64,000 nucleotides of DNA, taken from positions 310,001 to 374,000 of the forward strand of contig JADJVC010000001.1 of assembly GCA_016710685.1 (NCBI GenBank). The letters run 5' to 3'. Position 1 is the stretch's first letter; each line of letters opens with the position of its first letter. Made by a program: the position numbers and the translations under genes. Below the pieces are notes generated by a model that saw only the letters and a program-made list of their open reading frames with translations, was not told the DNA's origin and made no database searches. Of this stretch, positions 17,299-26,668 are shown in pieces. This DNA is from Flavobacteriales bacterium. Its GTDB lineage: Bacteria; Bacteroidota; Bacteroidia; Flavobacteriales_F; PHOS-HE28.

Positions 17299-17450
17299 TC
17301 CATGGCCCATGAACAGACGGAAGCACAGCGTCCACAACAGCAACTGACAACAAGACCTCCGCTCTTCACTGCATGTCCGTATTCCATGGTAACAGTCGTT
17401 TTTTTGCCACTATTGTGATAGCACTTCGAAACCATTTCGGTGGAAATCCG

Positions 17451-17458
17451 TAAATTTG
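17451..17458 (+). promoter_or_regulatory. Putative -7 element upstream of the SulP region
   Basis: TAAATTTG is an exact TAnnTTTG match. Transcription would start around 17464, on top of the proposed GTG start of the small gene at 17463, so either that message is leaderless or its true start is further in. No good -33 box was found. Confidence 0.35.
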
Positions 17459-17462
17459 CACC

Positions 17463-17786
17463 GTGAAACGTAATTCTCATCCACTCTCCAGTACCCTGTT
17501 GTTGGTCCTCGCGGCCTTCTTCAGTGCATTATTGATGAGCACAGCCGTGTTGCCAACGGTAATGAGCGTTTCTTACGGTAAGGCCATAGCGGCCCCTGTA
17601 CCTGTGGAAGAAGAGCAAATGCACGGTCGCGATCATCAAAAGTCCGCCGTACACCAGCATCCTGAATGGGCTGGCTCTGCAGTTTGCCTGCGTGAGAAAA
17701 TGCGGGCCACCTTCCGTCACAGCGACGAAGCCGTGCCTTCCGGGCCTATTACTGACGTGCCCTTGCAGCCGCCAAAGCGGTCGTAG
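17463..17786 (+). CDS. Hypothetical small exported or membrane protein
   Basis: A 107-residue reading frame beginning with GTG. One hydrophobic segment (about residues 9-33, SSTLLLVLAAFFSALLMST) resembles a signal anchor, and the remainder is polar with histidines. I do not recognise a family. It lies 115 bp before the SulP transporter on the same strand and could be a small accessory or leader gene. The start is uncertain because the predicted transcription start coincides with it. The frame could be non-coding. Confidence 0.4.
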   Translation: MKRNSHPLSSTLLLVLAAFFSALLMSTAVLPTVMSVSYGKAIAAPVPVEEEQMHGRDHQKSAVHQHPEWAGSAVCLREKMRATFRHSDEAVPSGPITDVPLQPPKRS

Positions 17787-17790
17787 CCCT

Positions 17791-17847
17791 GACACCCACG
17801 AGGTGTCTTCTGCCAGCCTGTAAAAGCGTAACCACCGGGACCCGGTG
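17791..17847. other. Two short hairpins in the SulP leader
   Basis: GACACC-CACGA-GGTGTC (17791-17807) is a small hairpin just after the small hypothetical gene. CACCGGG-A-CCCGGTG (17833-17847) is a second inverted repeat, with a 1-nt centre. They may be a weak terminator/attenuator or an operator before the transporter. There is no T-run typical of a strong terminator. Confidence 0.35.
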
Positions 17848-17901
17848 CGCACTTGGCTTGGCCTTTGGCGGGTCCCCGCACAACCGCTTCATTCTAATAC
17901 C

Positions 17902-19527
17902 ATGAAAAACCTTTTAGGGTCCGTAAAACGTGACCTACCCGCTTCCATCGTTGTCTTTCTTGTAGCCGTGCCGCTGTGTTTAGGCATCGCACTTGCGTCC
18001 GGTGCGCCGCCGTTCGCAGGTCTTCTCGCAGGAGTAATTGGCGGAATCGTCGTAGGTGCGGCCAGCGGATCGCAGCTCGGCGTTTCGGGCCCTGCTGCCG
18101 GCCTCGCGGCCATCGTGCTCACCAGTGTGGCGGCGCTGGGCTCATTCCAGCTGTTTCTGCTCGCTGTCTTGTTAGCCGGGATCATCCAGTTCCTCATGGG
18201 CCTGGCCCGCGGTGGGGTCATCGCCTATTTCTTTCCCTCGGCGGTGATCAAGGGCATGTTGGCCGGCATCGGTATCTTCATCGCCCTTACCCAGTTCCCC
18301 CATGCTTTCGGGCATGACAAAGAGCGGGTCACGGATTCCGTTGTGCCGCGTGCGGAAGGCGGCGTATTCGGCGACCTTGTGAACATGTTCGCCGCGCCAC
18401 ATTTCGGCGCTTTGATCATTGCTGCTGCCTGTTTTGCCGTGTTGTTGCTCTGGGAAAGTCCCTCGATCAAGCGGAACAAGGTTCTATCCATGGTACCAGG
18501 CCCCTTGTTGGCAGTGATCATCGGTATCACCTTGGCAGCGTTGGGCGGAATTGTGCCGCTCCTGTCATTGTCAGCCAACCACTTTGTGCAGTTGCCGGAT
18601 CTGGCCGGCGTTTCGCTCGGATCGCTCTTCCCGGGCCCGGACTGGAGTGGCATCACCAACATGCAAGTGTGGACCACCGCGCTCACGTTGGCCCTGGTGG
18701 CCAGCTTAGAGACGTTGCTCTCCGTAGAAGCCGCGGATAAGCTCGATCCCCAAAAACGCGAAACACCGAAGAACCGCGAGTTGATGGCGCAAGGATTCGG
18801 CAATGTGGTTGCCGGTCTCCTCGGTGCACTGCCAATAACGCAGGTGATCGTGCGCAGCTCCGCGAACGTGCAGTCAGGTGGACGCACGAAGCTATCCGCC
18901 ATGCTGCACGGCCTTTGGGTAATGGTGGCGGTGCTTTTATTTCCGGCGCTGCTGGGCATGATCCCGTTGGCCGCGTTGGCCGCGATCCTCGTGCAGGTGG
19001 GCTTTAAGCTGGCTAAGCCGGCGCTCTTCGAGGAGATGTGGCAAGGTGGATGGACACGTTTCACCCCCTTCCTCGTTACCGTGCTCGGTGTGGTATTCCT
19101 TGATCTGCTGAAAGGCGTGGGACTTGGCATGGCCGTGGCCCTGTTCATCATTTTACGGAACAATTACAAAGTGCCGTACCACCTCTTGGAGCGTGCAGTA
19201 TCGCCCGGTGAGCCGGTGCGCATCGCCTTGGGCGAAGAAGCGAGTTTCCTCAACAAAGCCAGTATCCAACGCACACTGGCCGATCTGCCGGCCGGCTCGC
19301 ACATCATCGTTGACGTAAGCCGCACGGTAAGGCTTGATCCGGACATCCACGAGATCCTCACCGATGGTCAGACCCGGGCAAAGAACAAGGGTTCTATCGT
19401 GGAGATCATCGGCCTCGACGAGCATCGCAGGCATCGAGTCGCGGCCTGGATGAGCGTGAAGCACGTTCGCGAGACCCTTCATGTTGTTTCTTCCACCACC
19501 ACCACCATCAACACCTCACAACAATGA
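17902..19527 (+). CDS. SulP-family inorganic anion (sulfate/bicarbonate) transporter
   Basis: A 541-residue SulP transporter. It has the N-terminal sulfate transporter domain with many hydrophobic helices (DLPASIVVFLVAVPLCLGIA, then SGPAAGLAAIVL) and a C-terminal STAS-like tail (about 445-541). The start at 17902 (MKNLLGSVKRDLP) is preferred to a longer in-frame start because it matches the family. Its TGA overlaps the ATG of the carbonic anhydrase (ATGA), so the products are made together. Coupling to a beta-carbonic anhydrase suggests a bicarbonate importer or pH/CO2 homeostasis role. That substrate is inferred from neighbourhood, not from residues. Confidence 0.88.
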   Translation: MKNLLGSVKRDLPASIVVFLVAVPLCLGIALASGAPPFAGLLAGVIGGIVVGAASGSQLGVSGPAAGLAAIVLTSVAALGSFQLFLLAVLLAGIIQFLMGLARGGVIAYFFPSAVIKGMLAGIGIFIALTQFPHAFGHDKERVTDSVVPRAEGGVFGDLVNMFAAPHFGALIIAAACFAVLLLWESPSIKRNKVLSMVPGPLLAVIIGITLAALGGIVPLLSLSANHFVQLPDLAGVSLGSLFPGPDWSGITNMQVWTTALTLALVASLETLLSVEAADKLDPQKRETPKNRELMAQGFGNVVAGLLGALPITQVIVRSSANVQSGGRTKLSAMLHGLWVMVAVLLFPALLGMIPLAALAAILVQVGFKLAKPALFEEMWQGGWTRFTPFLVTVLGVVFLDLLKGVGLGMAVALFIILRNNYKVPYHLLERAVSPGEPVRIALGEEASFLNKASIQRTLADLPAGSHIIVDVSRTVRLDPDIHEILTDGQTRAKNKGSIVEIIGLDEHRRHRVAAWMSVKHVRETLHVVSSTTTTINTSQQ

Positions 19528-20189
19528 ACGCACACACCCAAGAGAGCCGAGCACCTTTGGCACCGGCCGATGCGTTGCGCATCCTGTTGGAAGGCAACGA
19601 ACGGTTCCAGAAAAATCACAAGGCCAACCGTGATCTGCGTCTTCAAGTTGAACAGACCTCTGAAGGCCAATTTCCGCTTGCGGTAGTGTTGAGCTGCATG
19701 GATTCGCGCACCAGCACCGAGCTGGTCTTCGATCAAGGACTGGGCGACATTTTCAGCATCCGGATCGCAGGGAACATTGTCAGCGATGACATCCTTGGCA
19801 GCATCGAATACGCAGTGGCGGTGGCGGGCGTGAAGCTCATCGTGGTGCTCGGCCATACCCGTTGCGGGGCCATTGCCGGCGCTTGTTCGGATGTGCAGCT
19901 CGGCAACCTCACCGGTATGCTGGATAAGATCAAACCGTCCATCGAACGTGCCGCGCCATTGAACGGTGATCGGCAAGCGTGGATGGACCGGGTAGCTGCA
20001 GCCAATGTTTGCGCCTCGATCGATGCGATCCTCGACCGCAGTCCGGACGTGAAGCGGCTGATGGACAAGGGTGAGGTCGGGCTGGCCGGTGCGATGTACA
20101 ATGTCAGTTCAGGCGCTGTGGAGATCATGCATGCTTGCGAGCATGTGCAAAGGACCGTGCCTACTGCTGGTCCGCTGCAGCAGAATTGA
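19524..20189 (+). CDS. Beta-class carbonic anhydrase
   Basis: A 221-residue enzyme interconverting CO2 and bicarbonate. Zinc-binding and catalytic motifs are visible: CMDSRTSTEL (Cys ligand and the Asp-Arg dyad) and GHTRCGAI (His and Cys ligands). The fold-typical RIAGNIVSDDILGSIEYAV lies between them. It overlaps the SulP stop by 4 bp, so translation is coupled and its bicarbonate probably comes from, or goes to, the transporter. A strong palindromic terminator follows 22 bp after the stop. Confidence 0.93.
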   Translation: MNAHTQESRAPLAPADALRILLEGNERFQKNHKANRDLRLQVEQTSEGQFPLAVVLSCMDSRTSTELVFDQGLGDIFSIRIAGNIVSDDILGSIEYAVAVAGVKLIVVLGHTRCGAIAGACSDVQLGNLTGMLDKIKPSIERAAPLNGDRQAWMDRVAAANVCASIDAILDRSPDVKRLMDKGEVGLAGAMYNVSSGAVEIMHACEHVQRTVPTAGPLQQN

Positions 20190-20210
20190 GCGCGCATAAG
20201 TCCCATCATG

Positions 20211-20241
20211 CAGAAAGCCCCGGAATTTCCGGGGCTTTCTG
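20211..20241 (+). terminator. Intrinsic terminator after the carbonic anhydrase
   Basis: A perfect inverted repeat with 15-bp arms (CAGAAAGCCCCGGAA and TTCCGGGGCTTTCTG) around a single T, followed by GTTTC. The GC-rich core with U-rich right arm is typical of a strong terminator; it closes the SulP-carbonic anhydrase unit. Confidence 0.8.
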
Positions 20242-20273
20242 TTTCACCGCAAAAGAGTGGCGAACTTCGCGCC

Positions 20274-21467
20274 ATGTCCATCCTACTTTCCGACGCAGGG
20301 CTGCACCGCCACCTGCTACCGCTCACCTACACCCGTCCGCTGGGCGCATTGCGCTGTGGCGTGCGCACGCAAGCCGAAGCGTGGCAAGCCTTGGCGGGTT
20401 TATCGGTGGGCTTTCTCACCGAGGCCTACTTGCAAGTGAAGTTCCCTGCGGTGAAAGCGGATCTGAACTATGAGGTACATGGCGGATTGCTTCCGGAGAA
20501 GAATGTAGTGGGCGCCGTATTGGACCTGAAACCCGGCCAAGTATTGATGCAAAAAGGCAAACCGCTCGCCTTTTGTTTGGAGGGTGCAGCACATGCTGCG
20601 GCGATGGATTGGCAAGTGCCGCCGGCCTTTCTGGCACAAGTGGAGTTTAGCGGCGAGGTCTTGCTGATCGAACGGCCTTGGCACCTCTTCCAGCATTGCG
20701 GCGCTGCGCTGAATAACGATTTCGAGCACATCACGGCGGGCAGGAAGAGCAGGCCGTTGAGCGCGTCCAACACCGTGATCGGCGATCCCAACTTGATCTT
20801 TCTGGAAGAAGGAGCAAAAGCTGAAGCCAGCATTTTCAATACCGCGAACGGCCCCATCTACATCGGCAAAGGCGCGGAAGTGATGGAAGGCTGCATGGTG
20901 CGCGGGCCGATGGCGCTTGGCGAAAATGCCCAATTGAAAATGGGTGCGAAGATCTACGGCGCAAGCTCCTTAGGCCCGGAATGTCGCGTAGGCGGCGAGG
21001 TGAACAACAGCGTGATGCAAGGCTTCAGCAACAAAGGACACGACGGTTTCTTGGGCAACAGCGTGCTGGGGGAATGGTGCAACCTCGGCGCGGACACCAA
21101 CACCAGCAACCTGAAGAACACCTACGGCGACGTGGCTGCATGGAGCTATCCGGATGAAGCGTTGACGGCAACCGGCCAACAGTTCCTGGGCCTCATTATG
21201 GGCGATCATGCCAAAAGCGCCATCAATACCATGTTCAACACCGGCACCGTGGCAGGGCCTTGCGCCAACGTTTTCGGCGGCGGCTTTCCGCCGAAACATA
21301 TTCCTGCATTTGCGTGGGGTGGCGCGGAAGGCTTCGGCACCTACGCGCTGGACAAGGCTTTCAGCACCTGCCGGAAGGTGATGGAGCGCAGGCACATCCC
21401 GTTTACCACCTATGACGAGGAGATTTTGCGGCACGTCTTCAATGCCACCAAACCCTACCGCGCCTGA
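20274..21467 (+). CDS. Putative sugar-nucleotidyltransferase/acetyltransferase, alternative GlmU family
   Basis: A 397-residue protein of the Bacteroidota GlmU-like group (TIGR03991 type). The N-terminal region resembles a degenerate nucleotidyltransferase (TYTRPLGALRCGVRT). The C-terminal part has left-handed beta-helix hexapeptide spacing (GPIYIGKGAEVMEGCMVRGP, then GAKIYGASSLGPECRVGGEV). The likely role is UDP-N-acetylglucosamine synthesis or a related sugar-nucleotide step for envelope polymers. I chose the ATG at 20274 because longer in-frame starts lie inside the preceding terminator. The specific reaction is inferred from the family name. Confidence 0.75.
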   Translation: MSILLSDAGLHRHLLPLTYTRPLGALRCGVRTQAEAWQALAGLSVGFLTEAYLQVKFPAVKADLNYEVHGGLLPEKNVVGAVLDLKPGQVLMQKGKPLAFCLEGAAHAAAMDWQVPPAFLAQVEFSGEVLLIERPWHLFQHCGAALNNDFEHITAGRKSRPLSASNTVIGDPNLIFLEEGAKAEASIFNTANGPIYIGKGAEVMEGCMVRGPMALGENAQLKMGAKIYGASSLGPECRVGGEVNNSVMQGFSNKGHDGFLGNSVLGEWCNLGADTNTSNLKNTYGDVAAWSYPDEALTATGQQFLGLIMGDHAKSAINTMFNTGTVAGPCANVFGGGFPPKHIPAFAWGGAEGFGTYALDKAFSTCRKVMERRHIPFTTYDEEILRHVFNATKPYRA

Positions 21468-21547
21468 CAAGTTCGCAGGCCCGGCGCAGCGGCACGAAGG
21501 TTGCCCAAGGCACCCGGCGTGCCGGACCCTTCATTGAAATGGCATCG

Positions 21548-21555
21548 TATTTTTG
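21548..21555 (+). promoter_or_regulatory. Putative -7 element upstream of lon
   Basis: TATTTTTG fits TAnnTTTG and lies 26 bp before the lon ATG. The -33 region has only TTG at 21534, too close for the normal 19-bp spacing. Not all the signal can be assigned. Confidence 0.4.
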
Positions 21556-21581
21556 AAACCGACACTTTGGCAACCCGTTGC

Positions 21582-24038
21582 ATGAGCGAGATATTGATGA
21601 ACGACAGCCCTCTTTTTTCTTCTGAGGTGATCGAGAACGAGAACGAAACCGAATTGATCCCGTTGATCACAGCGGAGGATGAGGAGTTGATGAACGCGGA
21701 GAAAACACCGCCGGAACTTCCCATTCTTCCCCTGCGCAACACCGTGCTGTTCCCCGGCGTGGTAATCCCCATCACCGTGGGTCGCGACCGCAGCATCCGG
21801 TTGATCCAGGAGGTTTATCGCGGCAACCGCACCCTTGGCGTCCTCAGCCAAAAGGACAGCAATATCGAAGAACCGCGCGCGGAAGACCTCAACAAAGTGG
21901 GCACCATCGCCACCATCATCCGCATGTTGCGCATGCCCGACGGCAGTACCACCGCGGTGATCCAGGGCAAGAAGCGTTTCGAGATGATCGAAATGGTAAA
22001 GAGCGAGCCCTACTTCACCGCCAAAGTGAAGGAGTTCGAAGAGCTGCGTCCGGAAAAAGGCGATAAATCCTTCGAAGCGCTCGTGAGCTCTTTGAAAGAT
22101 CTGGCCATCAACATCATCAAGGCCAGTCCGCACATTCCCAGCGAGGCCAGCTTCGCCATCCAGAACATCGATAGCCCCAGCTTCCTGGTGAATTTCATCA
22201 GCAGCAACATGAACGCCGAAGTGGCGGAAAAGCAGCGCATGCTGCAAGTGGCCGACCTACGCGAGCGCGCAGGACTCCTGCTGGCGCACCTCACCAAGGA
22301 GTTGCAGATGCTGGAGATGAAGAACGAGATCCAGAGCAAGGTGCGCACCGAGGTGGACAAGCAGCAGCGCGAATACTTCCTGCACCAGCAGATCAAGACC
22401 ATCCAGGACGAGCTCGGTGGCAATCCCATCGAGTTGGAGATCGAGGAAATGCGCGCCAAGGCCGCCAAGAAGAAGTGGACCGAAAAAGTGGGCGAACTCT
22501 TCGAGAAAGAGCTGTCGAAACTGCAACGCATGAACCCGCAAGGGGCCGAATTCAGTGTGCAATACAACTATGTGCAGCTTTTGTTGGAGCTTCCTTGGGG
22601 CGAATTCACCGAAGACAAATTCGACCTGAAAGCCGCGCAAAAAATCCTCGACCGCGATCATTTCGGCTTGGAAAAAGTGAAGGAGCGCTTGATCGAGCAC
22701 CTCGCCGTGCTGAAGCTGAAAGGCGACATGAAAGCGCCGATCATTTGCCTGTTCGGCCCCCCCGGTGTCGGCAAGACCAGCTTGGGCAAGAGCATGGCCG
22801 AAGCACTGGGCCGCAAGTACGTGCGCATGAGCCTCGGCGGTCTGCACGACGAAGCGGAGATTCGCGGCCACCGCAAAACATACATCGGCGCGATGCCGGG
22901 CCGCCTCATCCAAAGCTTGAAAAAGGCAGGAACGAGCAATCCGCTTTTCGTACTGGACGAGATTGATAAGGTAGGCAAGGACTTCCATGGGGACCCTGCC
23001 AGCGCACTTCTGGAAGTGCTGGACCCCGAGCAGAACCACGCCTTCTACGACAATTATGTGGAGATGGAGTATGACCTCAGCCGCGTGATGTTCGTGGCCA
23101 CGGCAAACTCGCTAAGCACCATTCACCCGGCCTTGCGCGACCGCATGGAGATCATTGAGGTGAACGGCTACACGCTGGAGGAAAAGGTTCAAATTGCAAT
23201 TCGCCACCTGCTTCCGAAGCAATTGAAGGATTCCGGCATCAAGCCCAAGCAATTCAAGTTGGGCGAAGGAATGTTGGAGGCCATCGTGGAGAATTACACC
23301 GACGAAAGCGGCGTGCGCACGCTGGAAAAGCGCATCGCCAAACTGGTGCGCTACCGAGCGAAGCAGATCGCGCTGAAAGAGAAATTCGCTGTGACCCTGC
23401 AAGTAGGGGACTTGGTGAAGATCTACGGTCCCAGCCATGCCCGCGACAAATACCAAGGCAACAACGTGGCCGGCGTGGTAACGGGCTTGGCCTGGACGCC
23501 CACCGGCGGCGACATTCTCTTTCTGGAAACCAGCATCACCAAAGGCGAAGGCAAGCTCACGCTAACCGGCAACCTCGGCGATGTAATGAAGGAAAGCGCC
23601 ATGATCGCGCTGGAATACCTGAAGGCCCACAGCGACATCATCGGACTGGAACAGGAGGTGTTCAAGCGTTGGAATGTCCACGTACACGTGCCTGAAGGCG
23701 CCACTCCGAAAGACGGACCGTCCGCCGGTATTTCCATGTTGACCAGCATCGCCAGCGCGTTCACCCAGCAAAAGGTGCGCAAGTATGTTGCAATGACGGG
23801 CGAAATCACCCTGCGCGGCAAAGTGCTGCCCGTAGGTGGTATCAAGGAGAAGATCCTCGCTGCCAAGCGTGCAGGCATCAAGGAGATCATCCTCAGTGAG
23901 GACAACCGCAAAGACATTGAGGAAATCGACGCGCGTTATGTCAAAGGCATGCGTTTCCATTACGTCACCGAGATGATCGACGTAGTAAGGCATGCATTGC
24001 TGAAGGAGAAGGTGGAGCACGCTTTGTTGGTGGCTTGA
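21582..24038 (+). CDS. lon: ATP-dependent protease Lon
   Basis: An 818-residue LonA-type protease that degrades misfolded and regulatory proteins in the cytoplasm. N-terminal substrate-binding domain (LPILPLRNTVLFPGVVIPI near residue 47), AAA+ module with Walker A GPPGVGKTS starting near residue 392, and protease domain with DGPSAGIS bearing the catalytic Ser at about 714, then the conserved Lys. Length is normal. The ATG at 21582 (MSEILMNDSP) is used rather than an upstream in-frame start, because a TATTTTTG promoter-like element lies between them. Confidence 0.97.
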   Translation: MSEILMNDSPLFSSEVIENENETELIPLITAEDEELMNAEKTPPELPILPLRNTVLFPGVVIPITVGRDRSIRLIQEVYRGNRTLGVLSQKDSNIEEPRAEDLNKVGTIATIIRMLRMPDGSTTAVIQGKKRFEMIEMVKSEPYFTAKVKEFEELRPEKGDKSFEALVSSLKDLAINIIKASPHIPSEASFAIQNIDSPSFLVNFISSNMNAEVAEKQRMLQVADLRERAGLLLAHLTKELQMLEMKNEIQSKVRTEVDKQQREYFLHQQIKTIQDELGGNPIELEIEEMRAKAAKKKWTEKVGELFEKELSKLQRMNPQGAEFSVQYNYVQLLLELPWGEFTEDKFDLKAAQKILDRDHFGLEKVKERLIEHLAVLKLKGDMKAPIICLFGPPGVGKTSLGKSMAEALGRKYVRMSLGGLHDEAEIRGHRKTYIGAMPGRLIQSLKKAGTSNPLFVLDEIDKVGKDFHGDPASALLEVLDPEQNHAFYDNYVEMEYDLSRVMFVATANSLSTIHPALRDRMEIIEVNGYTLEEKVQIAIRHLLPKQLKDSGIKPKQFKLGEGMLEAIVENYTDESGVRTLEKRIAKLVRYRAKQIALKEKFAVTLQVGDLVKIYGPSHARDKYQGNNVAGVVTGLAWTPTGGDILFLETSITKGEGKLTLTGNLGDVMKESAMIALEYLKAHSDIIGLEQEVFKRWNVHVHVPEGATPKDGPSAGISMLTSIASAFTQQKVRKYVAMTGEITLRGKVLPVGGIKEKILAAKRAGIKEIILSEDNRKDIEEIDARYVKGMRFHYVTEMIDVVRHALLKEKVEHALLVA

Positions 24039-24041
24039 TCT

Positions 24042-24212
24042 AGTTGTCAGTTGTTAGTTGTTAGTTGTCCGGCTGCCGACAGCAGCCCGGTCGCGTTTGT
24101 AGCACGGGCGTTGCTAGGTCCGCGCCTTTGGCGCAACGATTGACACCGACGGTCGCGCAGCTCAAGCTCGGCCCCAGCCAAGCGGTCATATTCGGTAGCG
24201 CTTCGCGACAAT
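24042..24212. repeat. Heptad array plus dispersed block downstream of lon
   Basis: Four exact-length 7-bp units at 24042-24069 (AGTTGTC, AGTTGTT, AGTTGTT, AGTTGTC), starting 4 bp after the lon stop. They run directly into CGGCTGCCGAC at 24070-24080. At 24186-24212 is the 27-nt segment with the GCGCTTCGCG core that also occurs at 6014-6040 with two mismatches. The layout parallels the spacer at 5949-6114. Confidence 0.75.
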
Positions 24213-24249
24213 GCTCCATTCCACTCATCTTTGCGGTGCAATTCTCGCT

Positions 24250-25454
24250 ATGCGCACATCGCTCCTTTTCTGCCTTGGCTTAGCACTGCTGCTTTCCGCA
24301 TCTGAAGCGAGCGCCCAGCAAGGCACCACCGTAGCCTTGGTTCCAGACAAGGGCTTGGTCATCCAGCGCGATTCCACCTTCGAGTTGCTCTTCCGCTTCC
24401 GCATGCAGAACCGTGTTGCCGTTACACACGCGGTGGGCGATGACTTGGAAGATGCCTCAACAGCTTTCCTAGTGCGCCGTTTCCGCCTGAAATTAGAAGG
24501 TTTCGCCCTTACGCCCCGGCTGAAATACAAGGTTCAACTGGGCCTTTCGGAGAACGACCAGAACGTGGGAGACGGCTCAACGCCCAGCCCTTTGCTGGAT
24601 GCGTTGGTTTTCTATGCGGTGGCGCCACACACGTCCATCGGATTCGGTCAAGGCAAGCTTCCCGGCGGTAGGGAAGCACTTGTTTCTTCCGGTGAATTGG
24701 ATCTGCCCGAACGCCCGTTGGCGAATGGTTCTTTCACTGCGGATCGCGACTTCGGTTTTTCGCTGACCACCTTCTGAATCTCGGGGAGCAACAACTGCGG
24801 TTGCGCACCGCGATCACGCAAGGTGAAGGCCGAAGTACCTCTATCGGCGATCTTGGCCTGAACTACACGGGTCGCTTGGAATGGCTGCCCTACGGCGCTT
24901 TTAGTGGCAAGGATGGCGACTATACAGGAGGCGATCTATTGCGCGAACCGTCAGCGAAGATTTCCTTCGCCACAGCGTTCAGCACCAACCGTAACGCCCA
25001 CCGCAGTTTGGGCGTGAACGGCCCGCGCTTCCCGAACGGCCAAGGCCGCACCATCGACACCTTTTTCGCCGACATGCTTTTCAAGCACAAAGGCTGGTCG
25101 TGGCAGAATGAGTTCAACCAACGGCACACCGAAGGTTCACCCATGTTGCAGGACACCGTGACCAACGCCATCACCGCCGTGGACGAAGGCTGGGGCATTA
25201 CCAGTCAGTTGGGGCGCATGGTGGGCAAGCGCTCACAGGCCGTTGTGCGATATTCGGCATTTATGCCGGGTGATCGCGTGCGTTCAAGTTTTTTACAGCG
25301 CGAAGAAGCGTGGGCCGGCTGGTCCCACTACGTGAGGGGGCACCGCATCAAATTGCAGTCGGCGGTAACGTACACATGGCAAAGCGGCAATGCTGACTTT
25401 TCACGGACAGGCAACCAGTGGGGCCTGTTCTTCCAAGTGGAAATGGGCATTTGA
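24250..25454 (+). CDS. Phosphate-selective porin O/P-type outer-membrane protein (frame interrupted near 24758)
   Basis: An outer-membrane beta-barrel of the Porin_O_P type. A signal peptide (MRTSLLFCLGLALLLSASEA, cleaved after SAQ) is followed by alternating amphipathic strands: RRFRLKLEGFAL, YKVQLGLSEND, FGQGKLPGG and later TADRDFGF and LNYTGRLEWLPYG, all familiar from this family. The frame breaks at the TTTTT run at 24756-24760. With one more T the sequence reads through into HLLNLGEQQLRLR and gives 401 residues. This is most likely a sequencing deletion. The ligand (phosphate or another anion) is not evident. queA starts 6 bp after the stop. Confidence 0.75.
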
Positions 25455-25459
25455 TCGAA

Positions 25460-26668
25460 ATGAACGCGGACCCGCGCAACATCGCCATAGCCGACCTCAC
25501 CTACGAGCTTCCGGAGGACCGCATCGCGCAACATCCCTTGGCCCAGCGCGATGGAGCCAAGTTGTTGATCTACCGCAACGGCACCATCACTGACCGACAA
25601 TTCAGCGACCTACCGGGCGAATTACCGGAAAACACGTTGCTTGTGCTGAACGACACGCGGGTCGTGCATGCGCGCGTACCCTTTCGACGAAGTACCGGTG
25701 CCTTGATCGAGTGCATGGTCCTTTCCCCGGAAAGCGACCGGCCCATGGAACAAGCCTTGCTGGACCGAAGCCCCGTGCGCTGGTGGTGCATGGTGGGCAA
25801 CGCTAAGCGCTGGAAAGGGGAGGAGCTGTTGGCGGAAAAGGAAGGACACGCGCTAAAAGCTGAACGTAAGGATCTTGAAAACGGCGAACACCTCATCGAA
25901 TTCAGCTGGGAAAACGGTGGAACATTCCTTGACCAGCTCGACGTGTTCGGTGAAGTTCCACTACCGCCATACATGCGCCGCGCCGCCGATGATAACGACG
26001 ATACGTGCTATAACACGGTATTCGCCGAGCGGCCCGGTTCGGTGGCCGCGCCCACGGCCAGCCTGCATTTCACCCCGGAGGTCATGGGTGCTGTTGCCGC
26101 AAAAGGAATCGCCCTCACACGCGTCACATTACATGTGGGCGCTGGCACATTTCTGCCGGTAAAATCCGACACCATGGCCCAGCACGCCATGCACAGCGAA
26201 CAGCTCCGCATTCCGCGCAGCACTGTAACGCAGCTCCTGGCCCAACTCGGAAATGGGCCGGTAGTTCCGGTAGGCACAACGGCATTGCGCACCATCGAAA
26301 GCCTGTACTGGCACGGTGCCGACCTGGCCTTGGGCGCGGACCTCGCGCATCTGGAAGTAAACCAATGGCGACCGTATGCCGAAAAACCGGAAGTAGACGT
26401 AAAAACGGCGCTGGAAGCCGTACTGAAATGGATGGACAAGAACGCACTCGATGCCGTTGCGGGCAACACCAGCTTGTTGATCGCGCCGGGTTATGAATTC
26501 CGCGTTGCCGACGGTCTCATTACCAATTTCCACCAGCCGAAAAGCACATTGCTCCTCTTGGTCGCAGCCATGATCGGTCCGCAGTGGCGCGCGGTTTACG
26601 CGCATGCCTTAGCGAATGGCTACCGCTTTTTGAGCTATGGTGATGGCTCGCTGCTGTGGAAAGGGTGA
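25460..26668 (+). CDS. queA: S-adenosylmethionine:tRNA ribosyltransferase-isomerase
   Basis: A 402-residue QueA, which transfers and isomerises the ribosyl group of SAM onto 7-aminomethyl-7-deazaguanine in tRNA to make epoxyqueuosine. It begins with the typical IAIADLTYELPEDRIAQHPL and contains LLVLNDTRVVHAR, RPGSVAAPTASLHFT and LHVGAGTFLPVK, all hallmark QueA blocks. It is somewhat longer than the ~350 residues common elsewhere, as seen in other Bacteroidota. I chose the ATG at 25460, 6 bp after the porin stop, over longer in-frame starts. The stop codon lies at the first unit of a heptad repeat. Confidence 0.93.
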   Translation: MNADPRNIAIADLTYELPEDRIAQHPLAQRDGAKLLIYRNGTITDRQFSDLPGELPENTLLVLNDTRVVHARVPFRRSTGALIECMVLSPESDRPMEQALLDRSPVRWWCMVGNAKRWKGEELLAEKEGHALKAERKDLENGEHLIEFSWENGGTFLDQLDVFGEVPLPPYMRRAADDNDDTCYNTVFAERPGSVAAPTASLHFTPEVMGAVAAKGIALTRVTLHVGAGTFLPVKSDTMAQHAMHSEQLRIPRSTVTQLLAQLGNGPVVPVGTTALRTIESLYWHGADLALGADLAHLEVNQWRPYAEKPEVDVKTALEAVLKWMDKNALDAVAGNTSLLIAPGYEFRVADGLITNFHQPKSTLLLLVAAMIGPQWRAVYAHALANGYRFLSYGDGSLLWKG

